From assembly GCA_018067055.1 (NCBI GenBank), contig JAGPVK010000208.1, positions 1 to 5,623 of the forward strand: a stretch of 5,623 nt of DNA, given 5' to 3'. Shown here in pieces: positions 1 through 5,623 of the stretch (position 1 is the first letter of the stretch; the number at the start of each line of letters is the position of its first letter). The notes under the pieces are model-generated. The model was not told the DNA's origin and did no database searches. It saw only the letters and a list, made by a program, of their open reading frames with translations. Source of the stretch: Sphingomonadales bacterium (lineage in GTDB: Bacteria; Pseudomonadota; Alphaproteobacteria; Sphingomonadales; Sphingomonadaceae). The position numbers and the translations under genes are program-made.

Positions 1-1427
1 GCGCTGTCCAGCAGCGCCACCGCCTCTGTAGCCAGTTTCTGTGCACCCGGCAGATCATCGGCGCGCTGGTGGCCCCTTGCTGTCCAGCCGAGCAAATCGG
101 CGATCAGGGCCGGATCATCCTGCAGCGTTCTGCGCGCATCGACAAGCGAAGCCTCGAGCATCTTGAGCGTAGTCGCGGATTGCGGGCCGGCCGAATCCAT
201 TTCCAGGGGGTCGAAACGGCGGAACAGATTGAGCAGCATATCCTTGCCCCTCTCCACCCGGTCGAGAGCGGCAACCGCCATATTGCGTTGCTCGCGTATT
301 TCATTGGCATAGATCGAGGCGGTCAGTCCCCAGCCGACCAGACCCAGCAACAAGCAAGCCGCCAGGGCAGCTGTCCACGGATTATGTCTGGCGAGACGCC
401 ATATCGCGGCGAATTTACCGTCGGGGGCAGCCGATACTGTCTGCCCCGCGATCAGCTTGCGCAAGTCCGCGGCAAATTGCGATGCGGCAGGATATCTTCC
501 CTCAGGATCGGGTGCGGTTGACATCTCCGCGACGGCCCTGTGATCGGCATCAAGAGCAAAATCGGCGAGCAGCTGCCTCAGGATCAGACCGAGCTGAAAA
601 ATATCGCTGCTAATCGTCATGGCCTGACCGGCGCGATGCTCCGGTGATGCGATCGCCGGTGACATGGCGATGGCGGGATCAGCAATCCCGTCTTCATCGA
701 GCAATTGGGCAATGCCGAAATCTAGCAGCTTGATCGAACCGTCTCGCAAAACCAAGACATGTTCGGCTTTGATATCGCCATGCAGGACCAGCCGGTTGTG
801 TGCCGCCTGTAACGCATCCGCCACCTCTGCGACCAGCGCTAGCCGGTCCGTCAGATTCGTTCCATTGGTTGCGCAATATTCGGTAATCGGCAGGCCATCG
901 ACATATTCCATCACCAACCAGGGCGACCCCGTCGCCGTTTCACCGCCGTCGATGATCCTCACCAGTCCGTGATGGTCGAGGCTGGCGAGAACATTGCGTT
1001 CGCGATGGAACAATTTGATCAGCTCGTCACTAACGATCGAGGCGCGCATGATTTTCAGTGCGGCCTTTTGCTTGTAGCGGTCATCATCGCGTTCGACTTC
1101 GTAGACTTCGGCGAGGCCGCCCGATCCGATATGGGCGACGACTTTCCACGGTCCATAAAGAGCGCCGACGCGCGGATCGTCGGAATCACGGGCAAGTTCC
1201 GGCACAACCATGTCGAGAAATATATCGCGCTTTTGCTCCAGTGCAGCAAATAGTGACTGATTGCGCGTCGACGTCTCCAGCAACAATTGTGTGCGCAACC
1301 CCAGTACGGGTTCGGCGGAGAAATGGTTTTTAATCCACAAGGAGCGCTGACCGGAAGCCAGTGACAGGGCATGGTCAAGCGCGAAATCGACCCTTTCCCA
1401 GTCCGACCTGCCGATATCCTGCTTCAT
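1..1427 (-). CDS. Membrane-anchored Hanks-type Ser/Thr protein kinase with TPR-like C-terminal region (partial, 3' end outside window)
   Basis: The frame is open for 475 codons from the ATG at 1427 to the left edge with no stop. A short N-terminal helical region (about 10-60) resembles the leader of sigma-factor-linked kinases. The kinase domain covers about 92-328: glycine loop GSGGLAEVY (101-109), catalytic Lys125 in AALKIM, helix-C Glu143, DFG at 236-238 and an APE-like SPE at 261-263. The catalytic loop reads HGDIKAEH (216-223): the base Asp218 and Lys220 are kept, but Arg of HRD is Gly and the Mg-binding Asn is His. One membrane segment lies at about 351-373, followed by a charged helical stretch and the start of TPR-like helices, presumably outside the cytoplasm. 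An in-frame TAG lies 30 bases before the ATG, so this start is nearly forced. The gene follows the ECF sigma gene by 109 bp and is its likely partner. Kinase fold is certain; activity and substrate are inferred. Confidence 0.94.
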   Translation of the reverse strand, partial: MKQDIGRSDWERVDFALDHALSLASGQRSLWIKNHFSAEPVLGLRTQLLLETSTRNQSLFAALEQKRDIFLDMVVPELARDSDDPRVGALYGPWKVVAHIGSGGLAEVYEVERDDDRYKQKAALKIMRASIVSDELIKLFHRERNVLASLDHHGLVRIIDGGETATGSPWLVMEYVDGLPITEYCATNGTNLTDRLALVAEVADALQAAHNRLVLHGDIKAEHVLVLRDGSIKLLDFGIAQLLDEDGIADPAIAMSPAIASPEHRAGQAMTISSDIFQLGLILRQLLADFALDADHRAVAEMSTAPDPEGRYPAASQFAADLRKLIAGQTVSAAPDGKFAAIWRLARHNPWTAALAACLLLGLVGWGLTASIYANEIREQRNMAVAALDRVERGKDMLLNLFRRFDPLEMDSAGPQSATTLKMLEASLVDARRTLQDDPALIADLLGWTARGHQRADDLPGAQKLATEAVALLDS

Positions 1428-1536
1428 GTCGCACCCGTTATCATATTCGTCCCACTAGACTGAATCGACTGATCTGCGATCCCAAATCCAGGTGGGTTCA
1501 TGATTATTCATGAACTCCATTGTCGCTCTGATAACG
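1428..1536 (-). promoter_or_regulatory. Structured spacer between sigma factor and kinase genes
   Basis: The 109-bp spacer holds two perfect 8-bp inverted repeats, one inside the other. The outer arms are CGTTATCA (1436-1443, plus strand) and TGATAACG (1529-1536). On the transcript the first arm directly follows the sigma stop codon and the second ends 8 bases before the kinase ATG. The inner repeat lies at 1496-1515. A further short pairing (CCAC with GTGG, 1492-1495 and 1452-1455) could form a third helix. No good Shine-Dalgarno sequence precedes the kinase ATG, so the outer helix would cover the ribosome landing zone. A role in translational control or as a DNA operator is inference. Confidence 0.4.
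1496..1515. repeat. Perfect 8-bp inverted repeat with 4-base centre
   Basis: The arms are GTTCATGA (1496-1503) and TCATGAAC (1508-1515) around a TTAT centre. On the minus-strand transcript this is a hairpin with an 8-bp stem and AUAA loop. No run of T follows on either strand and the stem is not GC-rich, so it is not a typical intrinsic terminator. It could be a dimeric repressor/activator site or an RNA hairpin that tunes kinase expression relative to sigma. Confidence 0.6.
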
Positions 1537-2100
1537 TCAAACAGCGCCATCATCCGCCACAAAATGTTCAGCGAGATAGATTCTCGCCCGTGTCCATTGC
1601 CTTTCAACCGTACGCGCCGAGCGATCCAGAGCCCGGGCGGTTTCCTCCACGGTGAGTCCGGCGAAAAACCGGCATTCGACAACGGCCTCCAGTTCGGGAA
1701 CGCGGTCAGAGAGCAAGGCAAGCGCTTCATCGACCGTCAAAATGGCGTCCGAAGGCGCCGTATCGGCGACCAGATTTTCGTCCAGCTGGACATGGGCTGC
1801 CCCCCCGCCCCGCTTGTCGGCGGTCTTGCGCCGGGCGTGGTCGACCAATATTTGCCGCATGGCACGGGCTGCCGTGGCCAGATAGTGGTTGCGATCAGTG
1901 TAGGAAGACCCTTCGGAGGCGGATAATTTCAGCCACGCCTCGTGGACGATCATCGTGGTATTCAGCGATGCACCCGTGTTTTGCCGGCTAAGCTGGCGTG
2001 AAGCGATCCGGCGCAAAGCATCATAAGTCTCCGCTACCAGTTCTTCGGACAGGTTCAGTCTGCGGACTTCAGATTCACGTTCACGGCGATTGCTGTCCAT
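1537..2100 (-). CDS. ECF RNA polymerase sigma factor, Ser/Thr-kinase-associated type
   Basis: This 187-residue protein has the two-domain layout of ECF sigma factors. Region 2 spans about 20-92 and includes MIVHEAWLKL (50-59) and NHYLATAARAMRQILVDHA (71-89), the latter a hallmark of the kinase-linked sigma-70 subfamily (TIGR02999-like, near the ECF43 group). Region 4 spans about 120-180, with VVECRFFAGLTVEETARAL (140-158) leading into a helix-turn-helix that ends near 175. Full length for the family. It would direct RNA polymerase to a small set of promoters, probably including its own. The acidic DAED-type motif of region 2.2 is absent; residues 47-50 are Asn-Thr-Thr-Met, suggesting that core binding depends on phosphorylation of Thr48 or Thr49. 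The ATG at 2100 has a modest GGGAA 6 bases upstream. No anti-sigma gene is adjacent; the downstream kinase is the likely controller. Confidence 0.96.
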   Translation of the reverse strand: MDSNRRERESEVRRLNLSEELVAETYDALRRIASRQLSRQNTGASLNTTMIVHEAWLKLSASEGSSYTDRNHYLATAARAMRQILVDHARRKTADKRGGGAAHVQLDENLVADTAPSDAILTVDEALALLSDRVPELEAVVECRFFAGLTVEETARALDRSARTVERQWTRARIYLAEHFVADDGAV

Positions 2101-2219
2101 TCAACGTTCCCATGCAAGACTCCGCGCGCTGTTTGCCGGAGGGAAGCTCTATTTTCGTGCATGTGGCTGGTATAGCAAGGCTTTTTCTGCATTTTCGCTA
2201 TTTTGGAAGGCAACGAATC
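2101..2219 (-). other. Short intergenic region upstream of the sigma gene
   Basis: The 119 bp between the lipoprotein stop and the sigma ATG show no GC-rich hairpin followed by T residues, so read-through from the Yip1/lipoprotein genes is possible. No clear -35/-10 pair is seen; a TTGCTA on the minus strand lacks a matching -10 at proper spacing. The region carries one copy of a 16-bp imperfect direct repeat whose other copy overlaps the end of the lipoprotein gene. An ECF promoter for autoregulation could be here but cannot be picked out with confidence. Confidence 0.3.
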
Positions 2220-2234
2220 TTATTCTGCATTTTC
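2181..2234. repeat. Pair of 16-bp direct repeats (15/16 identical)
   Basis: Plus-strand copies lie at 2181-2196 and 2219-2234, sharing TTCTGCATTTTC exactly and differing at one base in the full 16. Their start-to-start distance is 38 bp. The right copy contains the stop codon and last codons of the lipoprotein gene; the left copy is 81-96 bp before the sigma start codon. It could be a local duplication or a pair of binding sites. No function is shown. Confidence 0.5.
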
Positions 2235-2672
2235 AATGACGAAAATTTCGACGCGGGTTCCGCCATCACCGGTGTCACCGCTGAGGGTGATTGAACCATC
2301 GTCAATTCCCTCTCCGGCAAAACGAAGGAGCAGGACATTGCCCTGTTCTGCGCTGATGATAGACAAATTCTGCCTCGGCAGCGCGCAGCGATAGAAGGTC
2401 AATATGTCATCTTGCGTTCGCGGGACATTTGCCACGATGACATAATTGTCGCTGGCATATTCCGGCGGTTGACCATGCGTCTGTAGCTCGATGACGCTTC
2501 CCGGTGGCAATATGATCGATGGTGGATAATTCTCCACTTCCACCATCCGCAATTCGGGACAAGCGGCATTTGCGGCGCTGTCTAAGGTCGAGCAGCTTGC
2601 CAGAACAAGCATGATGGCTGTCAGCATCATAGGGAAATCGAGGGTTCGTCCTATTGGTGCCGCCACCTTCAC
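2220..2672 (-). CDS. Small predicted lipoprotein of unknown function
   Basis: This 150-residue protein starts with a signal-peptide-like segment: Lys2 and Arg9 in the n-region, a hydrophobic stretch at about 15-25, then lipobox L-A-S-C with Cys27 as the predicted lipidated residue. The mature part (28-150) is acidic, with alternating hydrophobic stretches that suggest a beta-rich domain; YVIVANVPRTQDDILTFYRCAL (77-98) resembles the 'FY..L' helix of small envelope domains that handle no known substrate. Cys38 and Cys96 could form a disulfide. The GTG start at 2672 overlaps the Yip1 stop (GTGA), implying translational coupling. An ATG 14 codons in would still give a lipobox but lose the positive n-region, so GTG is preferred. 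Location would be the periplasmic face of the inner or outer membrane. I do not recognise a named family. Confidence 0.75.
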   Translation of the reverse strand: MKVAAPIGRTLDFPMMLTAIMLVLASCSTLDSAANAACPELRMVEVENYPPSIILPPGSVIELQTHGQPPEYASDNYVIVANVPRTQDDILTFYRCALPRQNLSIISAEQGNVLLLRFAGEGIDDGSITLSGDTGDGGTRVEIFVIENAE

Positions 2673-3847
2673 TGTCCCGATCTGGCGATGGCTTCCAAAG
2701 CCTCAATATCGATCCGGTCAATCGCCGAGCGCAGATCGTCGATGGAATCGGCGTAACCATCGGCTTCGACATTGAACCGGTCGCCGACGATCATCCCGTA
2801 ACGGCCATCCCGGCTCTCGCTATCAAAACGGATCGTCGCCAGTCGACCGTCAATTTTTCCGGTCTTTTCGATGACGTGTCCATTCTGGCTTTCGGATTCG
2901 ACGTTGAAGGCATTGCCCAAGGCAGCGAGGCTGCCGGCGACGCCCAGATCGGTAATCGTCAGATCGATACGCTTGTCATCCTCGCCATAGCTGGCAGACG
3001 CGCTGGACGAACCGACTCCGCCGATCGATGCTCCACTGGTCTTCAAATTGGACTGCGAAAGGCCGCCGGGCAGTGACGCCGGAAGCATCATGGCGAGTTG
3101 TTTTGACGGTAATGCGGTGGCCTTCCCGCTTTGCGCCCTTTCATTGGCCGCGGCCATTTTCTCGCTGGCTTCCTCCAGCTTGCCAAGATCGACGGATCCC
3201 ACTCCAGGCACGTTAAAGTTACCGGAAAGCGTGCCGTCACCAACTTCCGGCACCGAGCTGGTCATGAGCATCATCGGGGCCAATATTACGCTGAAAATCA
3301 TCCCTGCAATCGCGCCGACCACGAGGATCGTCACGGTGTAGAGCAGAGCCTTTTCATCCGGCGCCTTCATCATCACCGGGATGCCAACATAGAGGAGATA
3401 TAATCCGTATAGTCCAAGCATGGTGAGCATTCCGAGGCCTGGAACAAGCTGAAAAATCCCTGCGACCCATGCAGCAGTCGCGCTATATGCGGCCAGTTTG
3501 AAGGCGTTGTTACGATTGGCAGTGCCGCCGAAGCGGGGAGCCAGAAAGTCGATCAACAAGGCCATCAGAAACACACCAATCAGGGTGAATATATAGCTGA
3601 CGGCTGCCGTCGACAGCGATGAAAGAAAAGACGGCCGGTGGGTAATCCCGAAGAAGCTGTTGCCAAATACAACGGCGTGAATGAAGGCGGCAATCGGCCC
3701 GATCGCGGCGAGCGGAATGACGTAGGATTTGTAGATGGCAGCGATACTCGCCACCTCGCCTTCGATAACCGGCCATTCTTCGCGAGGGCGCAGCAAAATA
3801 GCTTTCGCCCGCTCCAACAATGATGCTCCGCTTTGCTCTTCAATCAT
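2669..3847 (-). CDS. Yip1-family inner-membrane protein with C-terminal soluble extension
   Basis: The 392-residue protein (ATG at 3847) opens with LLERAKAILLRPREEWPVI, the typical entry to bacterial Yip1-domain (PF04893-like) proteins. Five membrane segments are visible at about 42-62, 80-103, 115-135, 138-160 and 167-193. Positive residues before segment 1, after segment 2 (PRFGGTANR) and after segment 4 (KAPDEK) put the N-terminus in the cytoplasm and the C-terminus outside. The last 200 residues are a soluble extension: a Ser/Ala/Gly-rich linker with a short helix (about 222-240), then a beta-rich domain (about 285-388) containing the pattern VGDRFNVEADGY near 354-365. Bacterial Yip1 proteins have no settled role. 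The gene is coupled to the lipoprotein gene by a 4-bp overlap, so the two may act together in the envelope. Family assignment is from recognition of the N-terminal pattern and topology. Confidence 0.84.
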   Translation of the reverse strand: MIEEQSGASLLERAKAILLRPREEWPVIEGEVASIAAIYKSYVIPLAAIGPIAAFIHAVVFGNSFFGITHRPSFLSSLSTAAVSYIFTLIGVFLMALLIDFLAPRFGGTANRNNAFKLAAYSATAAWVAGIFQLVPGLGMLTMLGLYGLYLLYVGIPVMMKAPDEKALLYTVTILVVGAIAGMIFSVILAPMMLMTSSVPEVGDGTLSGNFNVPGVGSVDLGKLEEASEKMAAANERAQSGKATALPSKQLAMMLPASLPGGLSQSNLKTSGASIGGVGSSSASASYGEDDKRIDLTITDLGVAGSLAALGNAFNVESESQNGHVIEKTGKIDGRLATIRFDSESRDGRYGMIVGDRFNVEADGYADSIDDLRSAIDRIDIEALEAIARSGQ

Positions 3848-4293
3848 TTGGCACACTCCCTGTTTTAACCCGGTTACCTTGCAAGACGAAGAATGATCAG
3901 AAAACCCGCCAAAGCAGGGCCAAATATTCTTGTCCTTGACCGCGATGATCGCAAGATGTTTTCGGCGTCTCTAACTTGACAAGCTTTGGCTGCGAGGGAG
4001 AACTTGGTGGGCCTGCAGTACATAAGAAATTTGTGATCTGATAATCGGTCCGCAAGCCCCATTGACCCTGCCCCCACCGAGAACAAGAGCGATCAGCAAT
4101 TCGAACGCAAAATCCACGAACGTCCTGGTTTCCGCCTCTTAGCTCTGACTTATTCAATGACCGCTTTTGTTGGATAATGACGGCGTTAACGAAAATCCGC
4201 AATCGGCAGCAAGCAAGGATGCGGCAGGATCATAAGATCGGAATATCAGAAGCTGCAGGCTGTAGGAAAGCCAGGAATGCATTAGATTATATT
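3848..4293. other. 446-bp region without a convincing gene
   Basis: The region separates the c-di-GMP gene from the Yip1 gene. No tRNA-like arms, no strong intrinsic terminator and no long open frame with family resemblance are seen. A small minus-strand frame (ATG at 4062 to stop at 3874, 62 codons) ends 26 bp before the Yip1 ATG; it has a G-rich stretch before its ATG and a hydrophobic C-terminus, but its codons (AGA, AGG, ATA, TTA) differ from neighbouring genes. The promoter for the Yip1 transcript should lie here: a minus-strand TTGCGA with AAGAAT 17 bases further on (about 3925-3955) is a weak candidate. An AT-rich stretch (about 4280-4300) overlaps the end of the c-di-GMP gene. Confidence 0.5.
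3856..3861 (-). promoter_or_regulatory. Ribosome binding site deciding the Yip1 start
   Basis: AGGGAG on the minus strand lies 8 bases before the ATG at 3847. A longer reading frame would begin at a GTG at 3856, but that codon overlaps this Shine-Dalgarno sequence and would have no site of its own. The ATG is therefore the better start. Confidence 0.7.
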
Positions 4294-5623
4294 CTATGAT
4301 GCTGCTCTGCGGCCTTTCCCAGCCAGATCAACTGCTTCGGGGCGCACCCGACCGGAGAGGGAGCGCATGGGAAGGCCGTATGTGAGCAGCGGCTGATCCG
4401 CCTCGATGGGTTGCGCATGTTTCAGAAGCAATTCGGTCGCTGATTCACGGGTAACAGCGGCTGAGAACAAATAGCCCTGCCCCAGTTTGCAGCCGATTTC
4501 TCGCAATAAATCGCCCTGATCTTCTGTCTCGATGCCTTCTGCAACCACCCGGATATCGAGCTTTCGTGCGATGCCGAGCAGACCTTCGATGATCGCCATG
4601 CCCCGGTCGCCATGCCGCAATTGACTAACGAAGGATTTGTCAATTTTGATGATATCGACCGGTACCGTCAGCAAATGGGTGAGCGATGCGAAGCCGGTGC
4701 CGAAATCATCCAGGGCTATGCGCAAACCATGCGCACGCAGCGCCTTGATCTCCCGTGCAACCACCGGGTCATTTTGGCCGAGATAGACGGATTCCGTAAC
4801 CTCCAGAACGACATGTTTGAGCGGAACATTCTCGCGACCAAAGGCCGCTTCGATGCGATCGTAAAGCGTGCCGCTGTGAAAATCGGCAGAAGAAATATTG
4901 ATCCCGACATGCTGAAACGGAATCCCGCGGTCCAGCCAGGATCGAACATCAGCGGCGACCAGGTCCAACATGCCCTGGGTCAGCTTGGCTGCGACATCGA
5001 CGTCAGTCATGGCCTGATGAAAGGCACCTGCCGAAACGATATTGCCTTCGGGCTTGCGCAACCGGCAAAGCGCTTCCATGCCAATAATTTCACCGGTCTC
5101 CAGCTGGACAACCGGCTGATAATAGGCCTCAATCCGGCCTTCGCTCAGCGCAATATCGACGTCATGAATGACCTCAATACGTTGCTTGATCGCCGTGCCG
5201 ATGCCGGGCCAATATCTCACAAACCCGCCGCGTCCGGTTTCCTTCGCATGATAGAGCGCGAAATCGGCATATTTGTGCACCGTTTCAGCATCCCGATCAC
5301 CCGGGGAAAGCGATGCCCCGCCGATCGTCGCGCGCGGCTGGATCATATGCCCGCAGCAACTGGTGGCAATACCGACAACGTCCAAAATCCGCGTCGCTGC
5401 GCCAGTAAGATCCGCAATCGCGCCCGCATCTTGCAGGATCACCGCAAATTCGTCACCGCCGAGCCGGAAGGCGTGGTCAGGCAGGACAGTTGTCCTGATG
5501 CGCTGCGCGACGCTCTGCAACAATTCGTCACCCGCTTGATGGCCGAACGTGTCGTTGATCGTCTTGAGATTGTCGAGATCAACAACCAACAACGCCCATG
5601 ACCCAGGCGCTTCACAAGACAGG
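4294..5623 (-). CDS. Diguanylate cyclase/phosphodiesterase with GGDEF and EAL domains (partial, 5' end outside window)
   Basis: The frame is open from the right edge; 442 residues are visible and the N-terminal sensor part is missing. A TTG at 5592 is only an internal codon: the ten codons before it continue the GGDEF domain. The GGDEF domain has DLDNLKTINDTFGH and an intact GGDEF motif (5446-5460). Its upstream inhibitory I-site is degenerate (VLPD instead of RxxD). The EAL domain has EAL (5068-5076), INISS, LEVTES, DDFGTG (4693-4710), KIDKSF, AEGIET and a QGYLF ending, so the metal-binding and catalytic residues of a c-di-GMP phosphodiesterase all appear present. A polar tail of about 40 residues follows. 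The protein may make and/or degrade c-di-GMP; which activity dominates cannot be told here. The 446-bp gap suggests it is not part of the Yip1 operon. Confidence 0.96.
   Translation of the reverse strand, partial: LSCEAPGSWALLVVDLDNLKTINDTFGHQAGDELLQSVAQRIRTTVLPDHAFRLGGDEFAVILQDAGAIADLTGAATRILDVVGIATSCCGHMIQPRATIGGASLSPGDRDAETVHKYADFALYHAKETGRGGFVRYWPGIGTAIKQRIEVIHDVDIALSEGRIEAYYQPVVQLETGEIIGMEALCRLRKPEGNIVSAGAFHQAMTDVDVAAKLTQGMLDLVAADVRSWLDRGIPFQHVGINISSADFHSGTLYDRIEAAFGRENVPLKHVVLEVTESVYLGQNDPVVAREIKALRAHGLRIALDDFGTGFASLTHLLTVPVDIIKIDKSFVSQLRHGDRGMAIIEGLLGIARKLDIRVVAEGIETEDQGDLLREIGCKLGQGYLFSAAVTRESATELLLKHAQPIEADQPLLTYGLPMRSLSGRVRPEAVDLAGKGRRAAS

Noticed and set aside
1055..1378. Minus-strand frame inside the kinase region that could suggest a broken kinase gene
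   Set aside because: Translating from the ATG at 1427 gives an unbroken kinase frame to the left edge, so this is an alternative frame and the kinase is not frameshifted within the window.
1455..1730. Minus-strand frame overlapping the end of the sigma gene and the spacer
   Set aside because: It is out of phase with the sigma gene, which has clear region 4 motifs over the same bases; the frame ends in the spacer without family resemblance.
3854..3856. GTG as the Yip1 start codon
   Set aside because: It overlaps the AGGGAG ribosome binding site that is well placed for the ATG at 3847.
3900..3935. Minus-strand CCC...GGG followed by TTTT as a terminator
   Set aside because: Only three consecutive base pairs form around a nine-base loop, too weak for an intrinsic terminator.
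4080..4120. TTCGAA-containing stretch as a tRNA T-loop
   Set aside because: The flanking bases do not form a five-pair T stem and no acceptor or anticodon arm fits.
5590..5592. TTG as the start of the GGDEF/EAL gene
   Set aside because: The GGDEF domain continues upstream in the same frame to the window edge, so the true start is outside.
4612..5601. Plus-strand open frame of 329 codons opposite the GGDEF/EAL gene
   Set aside because: It lies wholly antisense to a gene with full family motifs, shows no domain resemblance and has the look of a shadow frame in GC-rich codon-biased DNA.

Overview
The window looks like chromosomal DNA from an alphaproteobacterium, most likely a sphingomonad. 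This rests on mid-50s GC by eye, codon choice and the protein families present, and it is an inference, not a database result. All five genes lie on the minus strand, so transcription runs from right to left. The two outer genes are cut by the window edges.

In order of transcription: (a) the 3' part of a diguanylate cyclase/phosphodiesterase gene with GGDEF and EAL domains (4294-5623, 5' end outside the window); (b) a 446-bp region without a convincing gene; (c) a Yip1-family inner-membrane protein with a long C-terminal extension (2669-3847), whose stop overlaps by 4 bp the start of a small predicted lipoprotein gene (2220-2672); (d) a 119-bp gap; (e) a sigma-70-like ECF factor of the type usually found beside Ser/Thr kinases (1537-2100); (f) a 109-bp spacer rich in inverted repeats; (g) a membrane-anchored Hanks-type Ser/Thr kinase with a TPR-like C-terminal region (1-1427, open in frame to the left edge).

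The most interesting part is the sigma factor/kinase pair. No anti-sigma factor is visible. The sigma factor lacks the acidic patch normally present in region 2.2 and has Asn-Thr-Thr-Met there. This is the arrangement expected of ECF factors switched on by threonine phosphorylation by a partner kinase, as established for EcfP/PknT in Vibrio parahaemolyticus. Here the kinase has an altered catalytic loop, and the spacer before it can fold so that a helix runs from the sigma stop codon to just before the kinase start. The Yip1/lipoprotein pair just upstream is an envelope module that could share the transcript, but nothing in the sequence proves a functional link. The c-di-GMP gene is probably a separate unit.
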